From: Phytoseiulus persimilis
Lineage: Eukaryota; Arthropoda; Arachnida; Mesostigmata; Phytoseiidae
DNA: 64,000 nucleotides
Direction of reading: 5' to 3'
Assembly: GCA_037576195.1 (NCBI GenBank)
Contig: CM075103.1
Span: 23,684,001 to 23,748,000 of the forward strand
Shown: positions 23,223 to 33,662 of the stretch, piece after piece
Position numbering within the stretch: the first letter of the stretch is position 1
Layout: each line of letters opens with the position of its first letter
Made by a program: the position numbers and the translations under genes
The notes under the pieces: model-generated
Told to the model about the DNA's origin: nothing
The model's input: the letters and a program-made list of their open reading frames with translations, nothing else
Databases searched by the model: none

Positions 23223-24906
23223 GAACCTAGAATTGGAAGAATGAGCTAATCGTTGGAGCTCCTGCGAAGCGTGGAAGCGACGGAAAACTACATCGATTAC
23301 TGGGAGTCCCAGCTGGTGCTACAGCGCTGATATAGAATTTCCGGGACGCTCTCATTGGGGGCCACGCTTCGATGTGATCACATCCAGGATCAGCAGATTG
23401 CTTCTATCAGTGTGTATCTCAGTGATGCTTCCCAACCAGTGGCCAATCTGGAAACTGCCTCGAAATCTAGGTCCAATATCCTCCCACATATACAGAAAGT
23501 ATCAACGAGATCGGAGTGTACCTTCTCGATTTAGCCGGCAAGAGTATGAGGTCGATCACACCAGCGTGTTGCTAGTTCGCATGGTAGCAGGAATTCCCAT
23601 GGTGACAAGGGTGAATTTAGCGACCGAGGGGATTACACAACGAGCGGCAGAGCACAGGAGCACAAAACGTGCTTTAGTACCTTCCCCGGACCGTTACACT
23701 CCCCAGCCAAACCGATGTTCAGAGACCTGGCCATTCAAATTACGCTTTGCGCGTGATGGAACAGTCAGCCGTGGACGGTGCGTGTAAAAAACGGGTACAC
23801 TGCTCCTACTGCCGAATGCAGTCTTACACCCATGAACACGCGCCGTGGCGGATCCAGGAGTGACTCGAGGGGGGAGCGGTCGTAGATTTTCGATGGAACC
23901 TGCTTTCCTGCTTAACTACGACTTCGTCTCGGTTGAACAAGCGCCTTGATTGCCGCCTACGAGCTACCTATATGCCGTATCAATTCACGAAAGCCTAGCA
24001 AGTGCCTCGCTTGCCGCCCAGGAACTATCTGTCCGAACAGCCGAACTTTCAGTTAATTAAGGCTTCACAAGCACTTGGCTCGCCGCCCAGGAATTGCTGA
24101 TCAAGAATGGAGGGTACGAAAATGTCCGAAGAGCAGGAAGTTGCAGTCAGGAGGCACTTTGGGGCTTTTCTCTTTCTTTCTTGAGACCGTATTTTTCTCG
24201 TCGCGGGACACGAAAGTGCGGTAACGCCACAGATTCTTCCATTCTGCCAACCTGAAGAGTGACCTGAGAGCATCCGCCAGGCCCGCCAGTAGAATGGCTT
24301 GAATCGTTGACTTTTCTGAATGCGAACACAAAGTTAGTTGGACTCAAGTTTTCGGAACTCAGTTAAACCAATTTATTCGCTGGAAAGTTAGCTGAGCTCC
24401 CTTGGTCGAAGAAATGAAGGCGGACATGGGGTGTTGCGATGGTTATTTCGTATCGTGTGGCGTTGTTGGCGGGTGGTTTCGATCATTGGGACGATCTGCG
24501 CCAGGGATGATTCCACTATTCTTGGTTGGTCTTGCGGTAGTCGAAATTGAACTCCAGGGCGCGCTCGCCGAGTTCCAATGCAATATGGCTGTGATCACTT
24601 CGTTCAAGCTCGAGGTGTATTCGCGTGGCTAAACGAAGGCATGAAATGCTCACACCTGAAGAGCAGTTGAAGAGAATCTAACTTCCTCATATAATAACGA
24701 GACATCGAGAAGGACACTGGAGAATGATCGAGCGAACGCCTCTGGGAGCGAGATTCGCAGTCCGGAACGTCATCTCCCGCGGTCACGTACTGACGTTCCG
24801 ATTTTGTCAGAGAACGAGGGGGGACGAGAAGGAAGACCCCGATGGAATCACTGTTTCCACGGTGGGGGAAGCTACAACCATATGCATTGTAATATAACAG
24901 GTAGAA
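23223..24906. other. Region without a recognised gene
   Basis: Short open frames occur on both strands (the longest about 137 codons at 23374-23787, plus strand), but none has a recognisable domain or composition that argues for coding. Part of the left side may be the 5' UTR of element 1. A three-copy degenerate repeat lies at 23938-24100. I see no other structure. Confidence 0.5.
23938..24100. repeat. Three-copy degenerate tandem repeat, 61-69 bp period
   Basis: Related segments begin at 23938, 23999 and 24068. Each begins CAAG, followed by a CGCCTTGATT-like stretch, then TTGCCGCC or TCGCCGCC and a variant of CAGGAACTAT. Spacing is 61 and then 69 bp. The repeat is unrelated to the satellite at the left of the window. 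Confidence 0.6.
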
Positions 24907-25213
24907 AGATTTCGCTAATGGAGCTGTGTTTCTCATGAATCGAGTCCGTAGGGCATCTCATTATTATCGTTCCCAATCGATGGCACTGAAGGCGTGGAGG
25001 GGCATGGGGAGCTTCTTGTTGAAAAAGTTGGGTCCAGTGGTATTCTTAATGAAACACTTTGGTCTAGCCGGTCGGGTGCCATATCTCGCTGAATCTTCCC
25101 CAAATCAGCAGGAGCGTGTTCTCAATGTATCGAGACTTATACCTGAAGATTTTGATCCAGAGGGATCCCCAGAAGGACCAGATCAGGATCCAACGGGAGA
25201 CGAAGAATTTCCG
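24907..25213 (+). CDS. Candidate internal exon, product unknown
   Basis: A frame of about 102 codons runs between a possible acceptor (AACAGGTAG, ending at 24906) and a good donor context (CCG then GTGAGAAA at 25214). The peptide is basic at the start (MNRVRRASHYYRSQ), has a hydrophobic middle and an acidic Pro/Gly-rich end (EDFDPEGSPEGPDQDP), a composition unlike random antisense frames. No family is recognised and no partner exon can be placed. It lies just outside the left edge of the 8-kb array. Confidence 0.3.
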
Positions 25214-25559
25214 GTGAGAAACTCAACGTGATCCAGCAATAACCTATACATTGAACATTGGTATCACTCACAAAAAGGTCTCAGAAAACGTCCCTGGCAT
25301 GCGGGTTAAGGCGTTTATCTGGTGTCCTTATTAGAATCAGACAGACTGGTTTCACCCTGGAATCCATGGAGAACTGAGGACGGACGAACAAAATCACGAA
25401 AAAAGCAGCGGAACGCAGCCCCAGAGTTAGAATTCCTCAGCCACGGTTCGAAGAGATCGACGATGAAGAACCTCTCATAGCTGAATAACCCGATGTAGTT
25501 TGAGACCAGAACCATCAATCATTGACGAATAAACACTGTACATGCTATAAGAAATAATT

Positions 25560-25565
25560 TTTATT
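25560..25565 (-). promoter_or_regulatory. Polyadenylation signal of F-box gene copy 1
   Basis: TTTATT on the plus strand gives AATAAA on the gene strand, about 100 bp after the stop codon. The same signal is present at 33555-33560, 41550-41555, 53456-53461 and 61539-61544. Confidence 0.6.
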
Positions 25566-25666
25566 GTAGTTTCTAATGATATTCATATTCATTTTTCATT
25601 GCCGCAGTCCGGAACAACATATCTATACATACAATATACATCCAGGGGTACCTAACAGAAGCAGAA

Positions 25667-27535
25667 TCATTCCCATGCGCTCGGTTTAACATAGCCGACG
25701 AGAGGTTCGCCAGAACAGAGGGCGCGTCCGGGGAAACGCCCGTTCGCGAATCGATCCCCCAGATCTCCCTCAGTTGGGCATTTCTCCGCGACGAGAACCT
25801 TTCGCCCGTGTTCCTCCAGCGCCCTCAGGCTTTCGAAGCGTCTCACCAGCGAATCCCTCACACCTCGACGAGGGTTGTGGAGGTGGAAAAGCTTCGACTT
25901 CTCTAGAATGCGCCCGATATAGCTCTCGAAAACAGGCACCGCAAGACTCCTCGGGCGTTCGGCTTCCACGCACAGCTGGTTTAAGTAGGGTCCTTCAGCA
26001 AGATCCCTCCAGAAGTCGTGTGGAAGTCCCGTCCTGAGAGTGACAGTCTCACCAACTCTGAGCTTGAGCTTCTTCAAGCTCGAGCAGGCATTCAAGAAGC
26101 CCCGCAAGCCCTCCACCTCGCTGTAGTCCCGCAAACCTAAGCGCACAGTATGTACCTTAGGATGTGCCAAGCTCCGGTACAAGCATTTTGTCGCCCAGAC
26201 GTTGTCTAGCGTGAGCTCCTCCAGACTCTCGAGAGGCTCCAACACGGGGAACCTGGTCGAAGTGAGCGCCGCACGGCAGCCCGAACATTTTGACGCATAC
26301 CAATCTGAATCACAACTGCAATCCATGGTATCGCAGCCGGGCCTATGCTGTTCCGCCTTTACGATGAACTTTCTCAATTTGACGAGACCCGACAGCGTGT
26401 TCGGAAATAGTTTCGGTGAATCGGGCCGCCGTCGAATCTCGTCCGACAGCCAAGTCGGGAAGAGGAAACACTGTGGAACGGCCAGTGTTTCGAGGCAGGG
26501 AGCCAGATTTGCCAGGTCCAACTTCGTTGCGTCCTTGAACTCGCAGTGGCAATTGCTGAAGTCTAGTTCGATCAGCGCTGTCGACAAACACCGATTCAAG
26601 TCGTGATAACGCAGGATGTTCTCTGCACGAGTGGGGTCGACTAGGCGCAGTGAAGTGGGCTTCCCCCATTCGGACTCGAAGAGGGTCGCCCGACCATTTT
26701 CTTCGGTGAGCTCGACCTCGAGGTGTCGGCTCAAAGCTTGGGGTTTCCCGTGGGCGTCTGGTACAGAACGGGCAGGAATTCCGTTGAAGTTCCCGCGTTC
26801 GAAGATGAAGCATTTTTTCGCACTGCGCAGCCATGTCTCCACTGCCTCACTCCAGTTTCCACTGAACACGCACTCCAAGAGCTTCATGCGAGCTCGTTCG
26901 TTCTTCGAGTGATAACTGGTGCAGATGAATGTGTGGAGAGTTTTCCATCTTTTCGCCTCCAAGACGGGCAGTAAGGCGTCATTCCAGTGTGGGAAGTTGG
27001 CTTCGCCGACGATGTTGATGTGGCACTCCTCGAGCGAATCACTGACATTCATGAGATCGATCAGGAGCGCCATCGGTGGATGATAGGGCCTGATTTCCAC
27101 GTAGAGCTTCCGAACATTTCGGAATAGTGCACGTTGACTCTCACTTAGAACGATGTCCTCGGAAGCCGTCAAAGTGAGCTTCAATGTTGTCAGCTCCTTG
27201 AGCGGCTCGAGAACCTCGAGGATTCTCGAGTACTGCAGCGTCGAATTCACCAAGTTCAGCTCGTTCGCGTTGGGGCACTGGTTGGTGACTTCCTGGATGA
27301 GGTCACCAGACGACCAGCAGTTCTGGAGGTCGAGCGAGCACACCCTGCCTCCGTTCATGTCGAGCGAGTCCAGTTCTGCGTCTGAGATGGTCTCCGCCTT
27401 GACCGAAAGCTTCCGAACACCATTCGATGCTTCAAGAAGGCGTGGATGCAGCCTTTGGAAAGTCGCCAAGCTCACGATATCCAGCTCTCGGGCGATGAGA
27501 TACAGGACGTCTTCGGGGAGATCGATGAGATTCAT
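25667..27535 (-). CDS. F-box/leucine-rich-repeat protein, copy 1
   Basis: The protein is probably a substrate receptor of an SCF-type ubiquitin ligase: the F-box binds Skp1 and the repeats bind the target. The F-box spans about residues 2-42 (LIDLPEDVLYLIARELD...). Irregular leucine-rich repeats follow, with LTTLKLTL, LVKLRKFIV, LEELTLDNVW and LKKLKLRVG among the clearest. A cysteine cluster near residues 400-421 has the spacing C-x4-C-x-C-x8-C-x2-C, resembling a small metal-binding insert. The chosen ATG has an A at -3; the frame continues 20 codons upstream only to a GTG. The gene is a single exon of 622 residues. This copy differs from copies 2-4 by one residue (Pro for Ala in KCPTEGD). 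The substrate is unknown. Confidence 0.85.
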   Translation of the reverse strand: MNLIDLPEDVLYLIARELDIVSLATFQRLHPRLLEASNGVRKLSVKAETISDAELDSLDMNGGRVCSLDLQNCWSSGDLIQEVTNQCPNANELNLVNSTLQYSRILEVLEPLKELTTLKLTLTASEDIVLSESQRALFRNVRKLYVEIRPYHPPMALLIDLMNVSDSLEECHINIVGEANFPHWNDALLPVLEAKRWKTLHTFICTSYHSKNERARMKLLECVFSGNWSEAVETWLRSAKKCFIFERGNFNGIPARSVPDAHGKPQALSRHLEVELTEENGRATLFESEWGKPTSLRLVDPTRAENILRYHDLNRCLSTALIELDFSNCHCEFKDATKLDLANLAPCLETLAVPQCFLFPTWLSDEIRRRPDSPKLFPNTLSGLVKLRKFIVKAEQHRPGCDTMDCSCDSDWYASKCSGCRAALTSTRFPVLEPLESLEELTLDNVWATKCLYRSLAHPKVHTVRLGLRDYSEVEGLRGFLNACSSLKKLKLRVGETVTLRTGLPHDFWRDLAEGPYLNQLCVEAERPRSLAVPVFESYIGRILEKSKLFHLHNPRRGVRDSLVRRFESLRALEEHGRKVLVAEKCPTEGDLGDRFANGRFPGRALCSGEPLVGYVKPSAWE

Positions 27536-27705
27536 CTTGAACGGGTAACGAAGCCGTTTCGAAGAAACAAAGAACCAGTGACGCGATCCACACACTGTGA
27601 AACCTCACAGAAAGTAGCCTGAGACTCGATTCAGACCGCTTAATAAACCAGACTCAAAGCCCTCTCAAGAAAACCCTCACCGGACTCGAGCTCTCTCCAG
27701 CGGTG

Positions 27706-27719
27706 GCGCCCCCTGGTCG
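27706..27719 (-). promoter_or_regulatory. CTCF-like motif upstream of the F-box gene
   Basis: GCGCCCCCTGGTCG on the plus strand reads CGACCAGGGGGCGC on the gene strand, a close match to the conserved CTCF core. It lies about 170 bp before the F-box ATG. It repeats at 35702-35715, 43697-43710 and 55603-55616. Copy 5 (63686-63699) has one change in the core. Binding is not shown. Confidence 0.35.
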
Positions 27720-28302
27720 TCTGACGGGCAGCCATTGAGGTTTCTACATAGCTCATGACCCCGACTAAAATTCAGCTCGAACTACAATTACTCAGCTCGT
27801 TGGCTTGGAGGATACCAATGAACGTCTGTCCGTGGATCACAATCCCAACAGCTCCCGCACTTTCTTCCCGTAATGAGCCGGTTTGAGCGCAAGCATATAC
27901 TCATCCTCATCGACAGTTTTTATTGCGGGAATGTTCCGTTTCTTGCGAAAAATTTGACAAAAGGCTGTCTTGAAAAAGCAGAAACACTGGGAATACCTCG
28001 GGAACTGCGAATCCTCCGAAGCCATGGCCGATGCATCGCATTCCGTGAGGTTCCCTGACGCTGTGTACCGAAATCCACGAATAATCGCGAATGGACTGGC
28101 ACGATGAAATGCCGCACTCGCCCCATTTAACCCCTGGCGAAAGGCTAGGAGGCTCCCCGGAGAAATCTGGGATGCCAGAATCCGCTCAACGAACCATTGA
28201 GCTGAGAATCGCGAAGCGAGGCTTCACCACATTTCAAAATCCACAGAAAACCTGCGGAAGCATTCCACCGCAACCCCAAATGTTTCTGAATGCTCACGAG
28301 TA

Positions 28303-28340
28303 GGGGTCGCAGACTCGGAATCGTGAATCTTTGCGACCCC
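28303..28340. other. Inverted repeat in the spacer
   Basis: GGGGTCGCA (28303-28311) and TGCGACCCC (28332-28340) form a perfect 9-bp stem with a 20-base loop. The stem is kept in copies 2-4, with one loop change (C to T) relative to copy 1. No run of T follows, and its role is unknown. Confidence 0.5.
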
Positions 28341-28850
28341 CACTCACATGTTCCGAGTTCAAAGAATGCGAGTCGGGAATACGTACAACCGCCGATCACG
28401 ATGATCAGGGCCCGCACAGTGCAGGTGCATAAAACCGCCGCCTGTTTCGCATGAAATGGTGACTGGCGCAGCAGCTGGATGTCCAAGACCGTCTCACAGT
28501 TTGGACAGGCTCATGTGTATGGAACCAGCAAACCAGTGAATTTGAGGCAAGCATGAAGTACCGTGCGACGGGATTTTTCCGATACCTCCGGGCTTTTTTC
28601 CATTCCGTTAGGTCGAATACCGATTCTGATTGACTCAGTGAACTGTCTGGTTGCGGTGTAGAAACAACAATCATTCTTGGGGCAATCACCAGGACAGGAA
28701 GATTGCTGTGTTTCTCCCAAAGACTCTGGGAGATTCATGGTTCATTGTTTATTGGATCTGATTTTTGTATTTATTATTCAACTTTTCAATTCAGGCGCGA
28801 GCATGCTCAGCGGATCCTTTCTTGTTGCGTTCCCATCCTTCGAGAAGTCG

Positions 28851-31800
28851 CTAAGTCTTGTTCACCAATGAATGATTCAGCTCGCTGCTTAGGCCGAGGC
28901 GAGCTGTGGGGTGTTCGTTGGTGTAAACGAATTCATTGCATCCGAAGATCACTTGTGCGATCGTTTCGGGGTGAACTCCACATCGGTCGCAGAATGTGTC
29001 TGGGGCAGCTTGGAAGATGGGATTATGACATTTTGTTGAGAGGGTTCCAGCTCTCGCTAGGGCCAGCAGGGAGGATCCTCTACTATTGTCATATATGTGG
29101 GTCATTGTGGTCCTTGTCTCTTGGTGGGCTCGGTACAGCTCGAGAGTGGACCTCACTTCCATCCCGTCTTCCCAGGCCTTATCCTGTACGGTCTTGACTT
29201 TTTCGGATAGCTTCGGGAAGTAGACTCCAAGGGGTACTCGGTTTTCGTGGTCGTGTTCGATCGTCAGTGCGTCGCGATGGAATTTGGTTTTGAGAACTCC
29301 CATTCTTTCGTAGGTAGACCATCGTTTTGTTTTTTTGTAGCTCAACTGCATCAAGTAGCATTTTGGGCCATCTCGAGTCCGGCATTGAGCAGATCCTCGC
29401 GAAATACCTGAGCCTTCTTTTGGCTTCCCTTGCTTCGAAGGAGCTTCAGCTCAGCTCCGATGAAAGGTATTCGTTTGCTACCTTCCATCCTGGTGTACCC
29501 AGTGTCCATCGCGCTGCCTCGCGCTGGGCTTTCTCCAGTTCGCTCACTGTGTTAGTTGTCATCACGGTAACAGCGTTTGCGTATGTGATTTTCGGGACAG
29601 CGACGCCTTTTCAGAATGTTTTGGACATTTCAAACTTGTTGAATCCCCATAGTGTCTGGGCGTGCATCTGGCGAAGGACTTTCTTCGCATCCGTCTTCCA
29701 TTTCTCTTCTCGCTTGGAGAGGTAGTTGGAGTCGTCACTCAGGGTGATCCCTGGATATGTGAACTCTCGGCTGACAGGCAGGGCTTTGCCTTGTATCTGG
29801 AGGCCGTCGCAGTAGCCAACCGAGTGGTTTGAGAACACAACCACTGCACTTTTTAGGGGGTTGAAAGTCAATCTTCTAACCCTTCCGAATGCCGAGGTGA
29901 TGATAAGAAGCTCTCGTAGATCCTTGCGTTTGTGTGCGAGTAGCACTATGTTACCGCAAATAACAACCCGGGTAGCACGAAGTGTTTCGGTTCCCGAGTG
30001 TTCCGAAAGTTTCCTCTCCGCCTGATTCGAAATCCGTCGTTTCTCAAGCTCTGTTATGTATTGTATGAACACGATGCTGCTCAAGGGGCAGCCTTGTTTC
30101 ACACCTCTGTGAGAGCATAGCCAGTCTGAGCTGACCTCGCCGTGAACAATTTTGACTTTGTTGTTCTCGTATATGCGTGTCAGTAGGTCGACCCAGCTGG
30201 GTTCCATTCCGAGTCTGCGTAGAATCTTCCACAGTTCTTCGCGGTCAATTCTGTCGAAGGCTCGGGAGCAGTCCAGGAAGCAGGCTATCATTCCTTGCTT
30301 GTTTTCTCTGGCGATCTCTATGGCGGAATTAATCTCGGTCGAAATGTGTTCAGGTGTCCCTTTTTAGAGTTTCCTTTTTCTATGAGGGACGCTCTTCTCT
30401 GTTTCCAGTCCTCTGGTATGTATTCGGCTCCGGAAAACATTCTGTTTGATAGTTCGGTGATTTGCTTTACACCTTCACTCTGCAGATTTTTCAAGACTTT
30501 CGGTGGGGTACCATCGAGGCCACAGCCTGAGCGGTCTTGGATGGTACTCATCGCTCTCTTGACCTCTTCTGGGCCTGTAACGATTCCTGTGGGATCTCTG
30601 CTTACTCGCCACAGGTCTTCCTGATCGTTGGTCTTGCTTGCTTCCAGCAATTCCTAAGCCAGTTAGGTGATCTGTCAAGTCGTCGTTTGGAATCAGGAGA
30701 CCATTTCGGTCATTGATCCTGGTGCCAGACGGGCGTCCAGTGTCCTTACTTCGACTCAGGAACTGCCACAGCCTTTCAGCTCTGTTGTTTCTGGGTGCTT
30801 TGAGGATATCCAGGCATATTTGGTGGTCACGTTGCCTCACTTCTCTCTGCACTTCCTCGCGAACTTGCTGTTGTGCTGCGCGGTATCGGCTTTCTGCCTG
30901 TACAACGTCACATTCACTGAGTGTTTCGGAGGGCGCATGCGTTGTTTGACCTCTCTGTTCTCTTGAACGCACATGTGGTGTGTTCGTTGTCGGGTCTCCA
31001 ACGCCGCTATGTTTGTCGGTCTCACGGTGCTCTGTGGTACCATTTCTCGCGACAGAGTTCAGCTGGCGTTTCCTCTGTCTCCAGAATCGGCCGCACTCTC
31101 TCCAGTATCCAATTAGCTCGTCTAGAGTCTTAAATCGGATAAGTGTGCGGTGGACGCATCGGTGGATACGTCGTGATTTTTTGATTGCTCCTAGGATCTT
31201 TTCCTTGAAGTCTTCATATCCCAGTGGAAGGCCACCTGGGTGCGCCTCAAGTTGATTCTCAACTATTTGCGCAGCGAGAAGCGGACGCATCGAGTGAATC
31301 CGTTTCTTGATTTTTGGTACATGACTCTGCTGGGCTGCGCATTTCATTCTCAGAAGATTATGATCGCTCAGTGCTATGATCCTGTCTTCGTCGATGGTCA
31401 TGGAGTCTATGTGACTCAGCGCTGCCCCGTTCACAAGAAAGTAGTCTATCGCTGACTCCCCTCGAGTGAATTTGCCTTCGCATCGCTCAGTCATGTTTAG
31501 TATAGTGAGTCCGTTCTCAATGGAAAACTCCTCGAGGATCTGTCCTCTTTTGTTTGATTTTCCATCGAGGCTGGGGATATGCGCATTGGCGTCACCACCT
31601 ATGATAATCTTATCTAGCGGCGAGCACTTTTGCTTGATGAGTGTGCTCATGGATCTGGTGAGGGTTTTGTTTTCCCTTACTGTTCCATGTTTCATATATG
31701 TAGAAGGATATGCATATCCATCGTTGTCTGCCAATCCACGTTGCTTGGGCAATGAAGTCATTGCCTTTGTGGTTCCAGTCTTCGACACAGTTTCCCCTGT

Positions 31801-32429
31801 ATAGGATAGCTACGCCACCATTCGAGTTTCTCCCAGTCGGGCCTCGCCGGTTGCTGGATATTATGTTGTATTCCTCAATGGGTGGTGCTTTCTCGTCATT
31901 CATAATAAGACGCGTTTCACATGACATCATTATGTCCACGTTCATGTCGATGAGCACATCTTTTTCAAGCGCAGCCCATTTGGCCATGCTAGATTTAAAA
32001 CCATTGATATTTAGAGAAGCGAAACATAGTTTATTAACAACAGTCTCGCAAGGTGCTCCTTTGCTTCGGAGTCCACGCTTGCGGCATCGCCTCATGGGCT
32101 GGATTGGCTGGTTGCTCTTGTTAGGACCTCGGCGGGGCACTTCCAGGTCCTTCAGGAGGGTGACGCCTTGTTTCGTCGGTCTGGTAGGACTGGTGGCGTT
32201 TTTTGCCGGAGTATCCACTGGGTCCAGGTTTGCTGTGGTCCTTCGGGGCTTGCTCCTGTGACCGCCCTTGATGCTGTTGTCTCTGCCCCGGTGCTTTGGG
32301 TGCAGATCTGTCCTTTTGTCCGCCTCCAGGCTTTTTCTGCGGAGTACGAACTTTCTTAGACGTATCATTTGACGGCGCCGCTGCCGCGGCGGCTGCGTGC
32401 GCCATTTTTGTTTGGGCCTCTTCGACCAT
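28851..32429 (-). pseudogene. Decayed non-LTR retrotransposon (endonuclease-reverse transcriptase), unit copy 1
   Basis: Segments read, in order: an Ala/Pro/Lys-rich start (32429), an APE-type endonuclease (LCFASLNINGFKSS, GGVAILYRG, IIIGGDANAHIPSLDG, SAIDYFLVNG, ALSDHNLL), a linker, and a reverse transcriptase (CGLDGTPPKVL, CFLDCSRAFDRID, GVKQGCPLSS). A C-terminal CCHC-type motif follows (CDRCGVHPETIAQVIFGC, near 28950). At least three frame changes occur (near 31700, 30660 and 29360). The catalytic YADD box reads ICGN before IVLLAHKRKDL, so both catalytic aspartates are lost. About 137 bp carrying the NGFR motif is deleted near 30330. The clade is not assigned. There is no poly(A) at the 3' edge. 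Confidence 0.8.
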
Positions 32430-32440
32430 CTAAATTCAAT

Positions 32441-33252
32441 TCAAAACACTTTATTTAAAAAGGGGCAGGTAAAGGTAAAATCGAACAATACAACGAATGA
32501 CTCGAATAGTCTATAGGAGAATATCACCGGGTATTTGTTTCTTTGAGATCTTTGTGCAAATTCGCCAGGAAAATGAGTTCTGGACAGCATCAGTCCGGGC
32601 AATTGACTTTGTTCTGATCGTCCCCTTCCTTCGGAGATCATTTTTAGCAACGTCGAAGTAGCGCTCAGCGTCATTAACAGAACAATGCGCCTGAGGACGC
32701 GTGGGTCCTGGTCAGATAGGACGTCCATCAATGGTCTTAGGGAGAAATCGTCGTTCGGCATCGAACATCTACGACGCAGTCTCCTCACGAAATAGCTTTG
32801 CACAGACTCAATCATTTTCACATGCTTTGCCATGTATGGCAGCCACACTGCACAACAATATAAAAACTTCGAAACCACGAGCGAGTTGTAAAGTCTTAGA
32901 TAGAACTCCGGACGCTTGACTATAAAACAGCGGAATATGTTGTTAACAATGAATCGGGCTGAGGTGACGATGCCGGAGATGTGTGCGTCGAAGTTCAGGT
33001 CATGCGAAATAACTCCAAGATCGCGAATGGTTGGTACGGTTGGGAGAGTTTGACCACAAACGGAGTACACGGGATCGATGGAGGTTGAGTTTTCCTAAAC
33101 CAGCACTGCGCACTTAGAAGCGGACAGCACCATTTTATTGTCCAGGCACCACCGAGCAACACCGTCGATGGCCGCTTGTAAGGTGATTCGATCCACTGGA
33201 TCACGCGCAGGTCCGAATAACTTCAGATCGTCTGCAAACAGAAGGTCGCTGA
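32441..33252 (-). pseudogene. 5'-truncated CR1/Jockey-like reverse-transcriptase tail, unit copy 1
   Basis: The fragment starts at the unit junction just before a normal LFADDLKLF catalytic motif. It then reads WCLDNKMVLSASKCAVLV, an in-frame TAG, and a C-terminal region with TIRDLGVISHDLNFDAHIS, FLYCCAVWLPY and IESVQSYFVRRL, all typical of the end of CR1/Jockey-type ORF2 proteins. It ends with TGA and a TTGAATTGAATT tail-like sequence directly against the other element. The truncation and the internal stop make it non-functional. Confidence 0.75.
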
Positions 33253-33662
33253 TGAACATTGGTATCACTCACAAAAAGGTCTAGGATAACGTCCCTGGCA
33301 TGCAGGTTAAGGCGTTCATCTGGTGTCCTTATTAGAATCAGACAGACTGGTTTCACCCTGGAATCCATGGAGAACTGAGGACGGACGAACAAAATCACGA
33401 AAAAAACAGCGGAACGCAGAATTAGAATTCCTCAGCCACGGTTCGAAGAGATCGACGATGAAGAACCTCTCATAGCTGAATAACCCGATGTAGTTTGAGA
33501 CCAGAACCATCAATCATCGACGAATAAACACTGTACATGCTATAAGAAATAATTTTTATTGTAGTTTCTAATGATATTTCATATTCATTTTTCATTGCCG
33601 CAGTTCGGAACAACATCTCTATACATACAATATACATCCAGGGGTACCTAACAGAAGCAGAA

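Larger units (their letters stand above)
27596..28850. other. Spacer and upstream region of F-box copy 1
   Basis: About 1.25 kb lies between the F-box frame and the decayed non-LTR element. It holds a CTCF-like site (27706-27719) and a hairpin (28303-28340). It also holds a minus-strand frame of 62 codons (27837-28025) ending KKVRELLGL, which could be an exon but is frameshifted in copy 5. Nothing else is recognised. Equivalent spacers lie at 35592-36846, 43587-44841, 55493-56747 and 63576-64000. Confidence 0.5.
25252..33252. repeat. 8-kb tandem array unit, copy 1 (sub-type A)
   Basis: Similarity to the later units begins at TGAACATTGG. Contents on the minus strand are the F-box gene, a spacer, a decayed non-LTR element and a CR1/Jockey-like tail. 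The first roughly 390 bp differ from copy 2 by about ten substitutions and two small indels, whereas the interior differs far less. It shares with copy 2 the absence of about 137 bp in the reverse-transcriptase region near 30330. Confidence 0.92.

Noticed and set aside
23374..23787. 137-codon plus-strand frame
   Set aside because: It has no recognisable domain, composition looks random, and there is no convincing start or splice context.
25315..25518. 67-codon minus-strand frame downstream of the F-box gene
   Set aside because: Copy 1 differs by an in-frame 6-bp indel, which is suggestive, but it lies in the probable 3' flank of the gene with no domain or regulatory context.
26202..26606. 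Plus-strand frames opposite the F-box gene (for example 134 codons here and 98 codons at 26616)
   Set aside because: They are antisense shadows of a well-supported minus-strand gene and show no domain.
26343..26834. 163-codon minus-strand frame overlapping the F-box gene in another frame
   Set aside because: It is Arg/Ser/Pro-rich frame-shifted reading of the F-box coding sequence with no family match.
27536..27595. 20-residue N-terminal extension of the F-box protein
   Set aside because: The extension would start at GTG, and the F-box normally lies close to the N-terminus. The ATG at 27533-27535 fits better.
31710..32261. 183-codon plus-strand hydrophobic frame, repeated in each unit
   Set aside because: It is antisense to the endonuclease region of the decayed non-LTR element, so its hydrophobic look is a complement effect.
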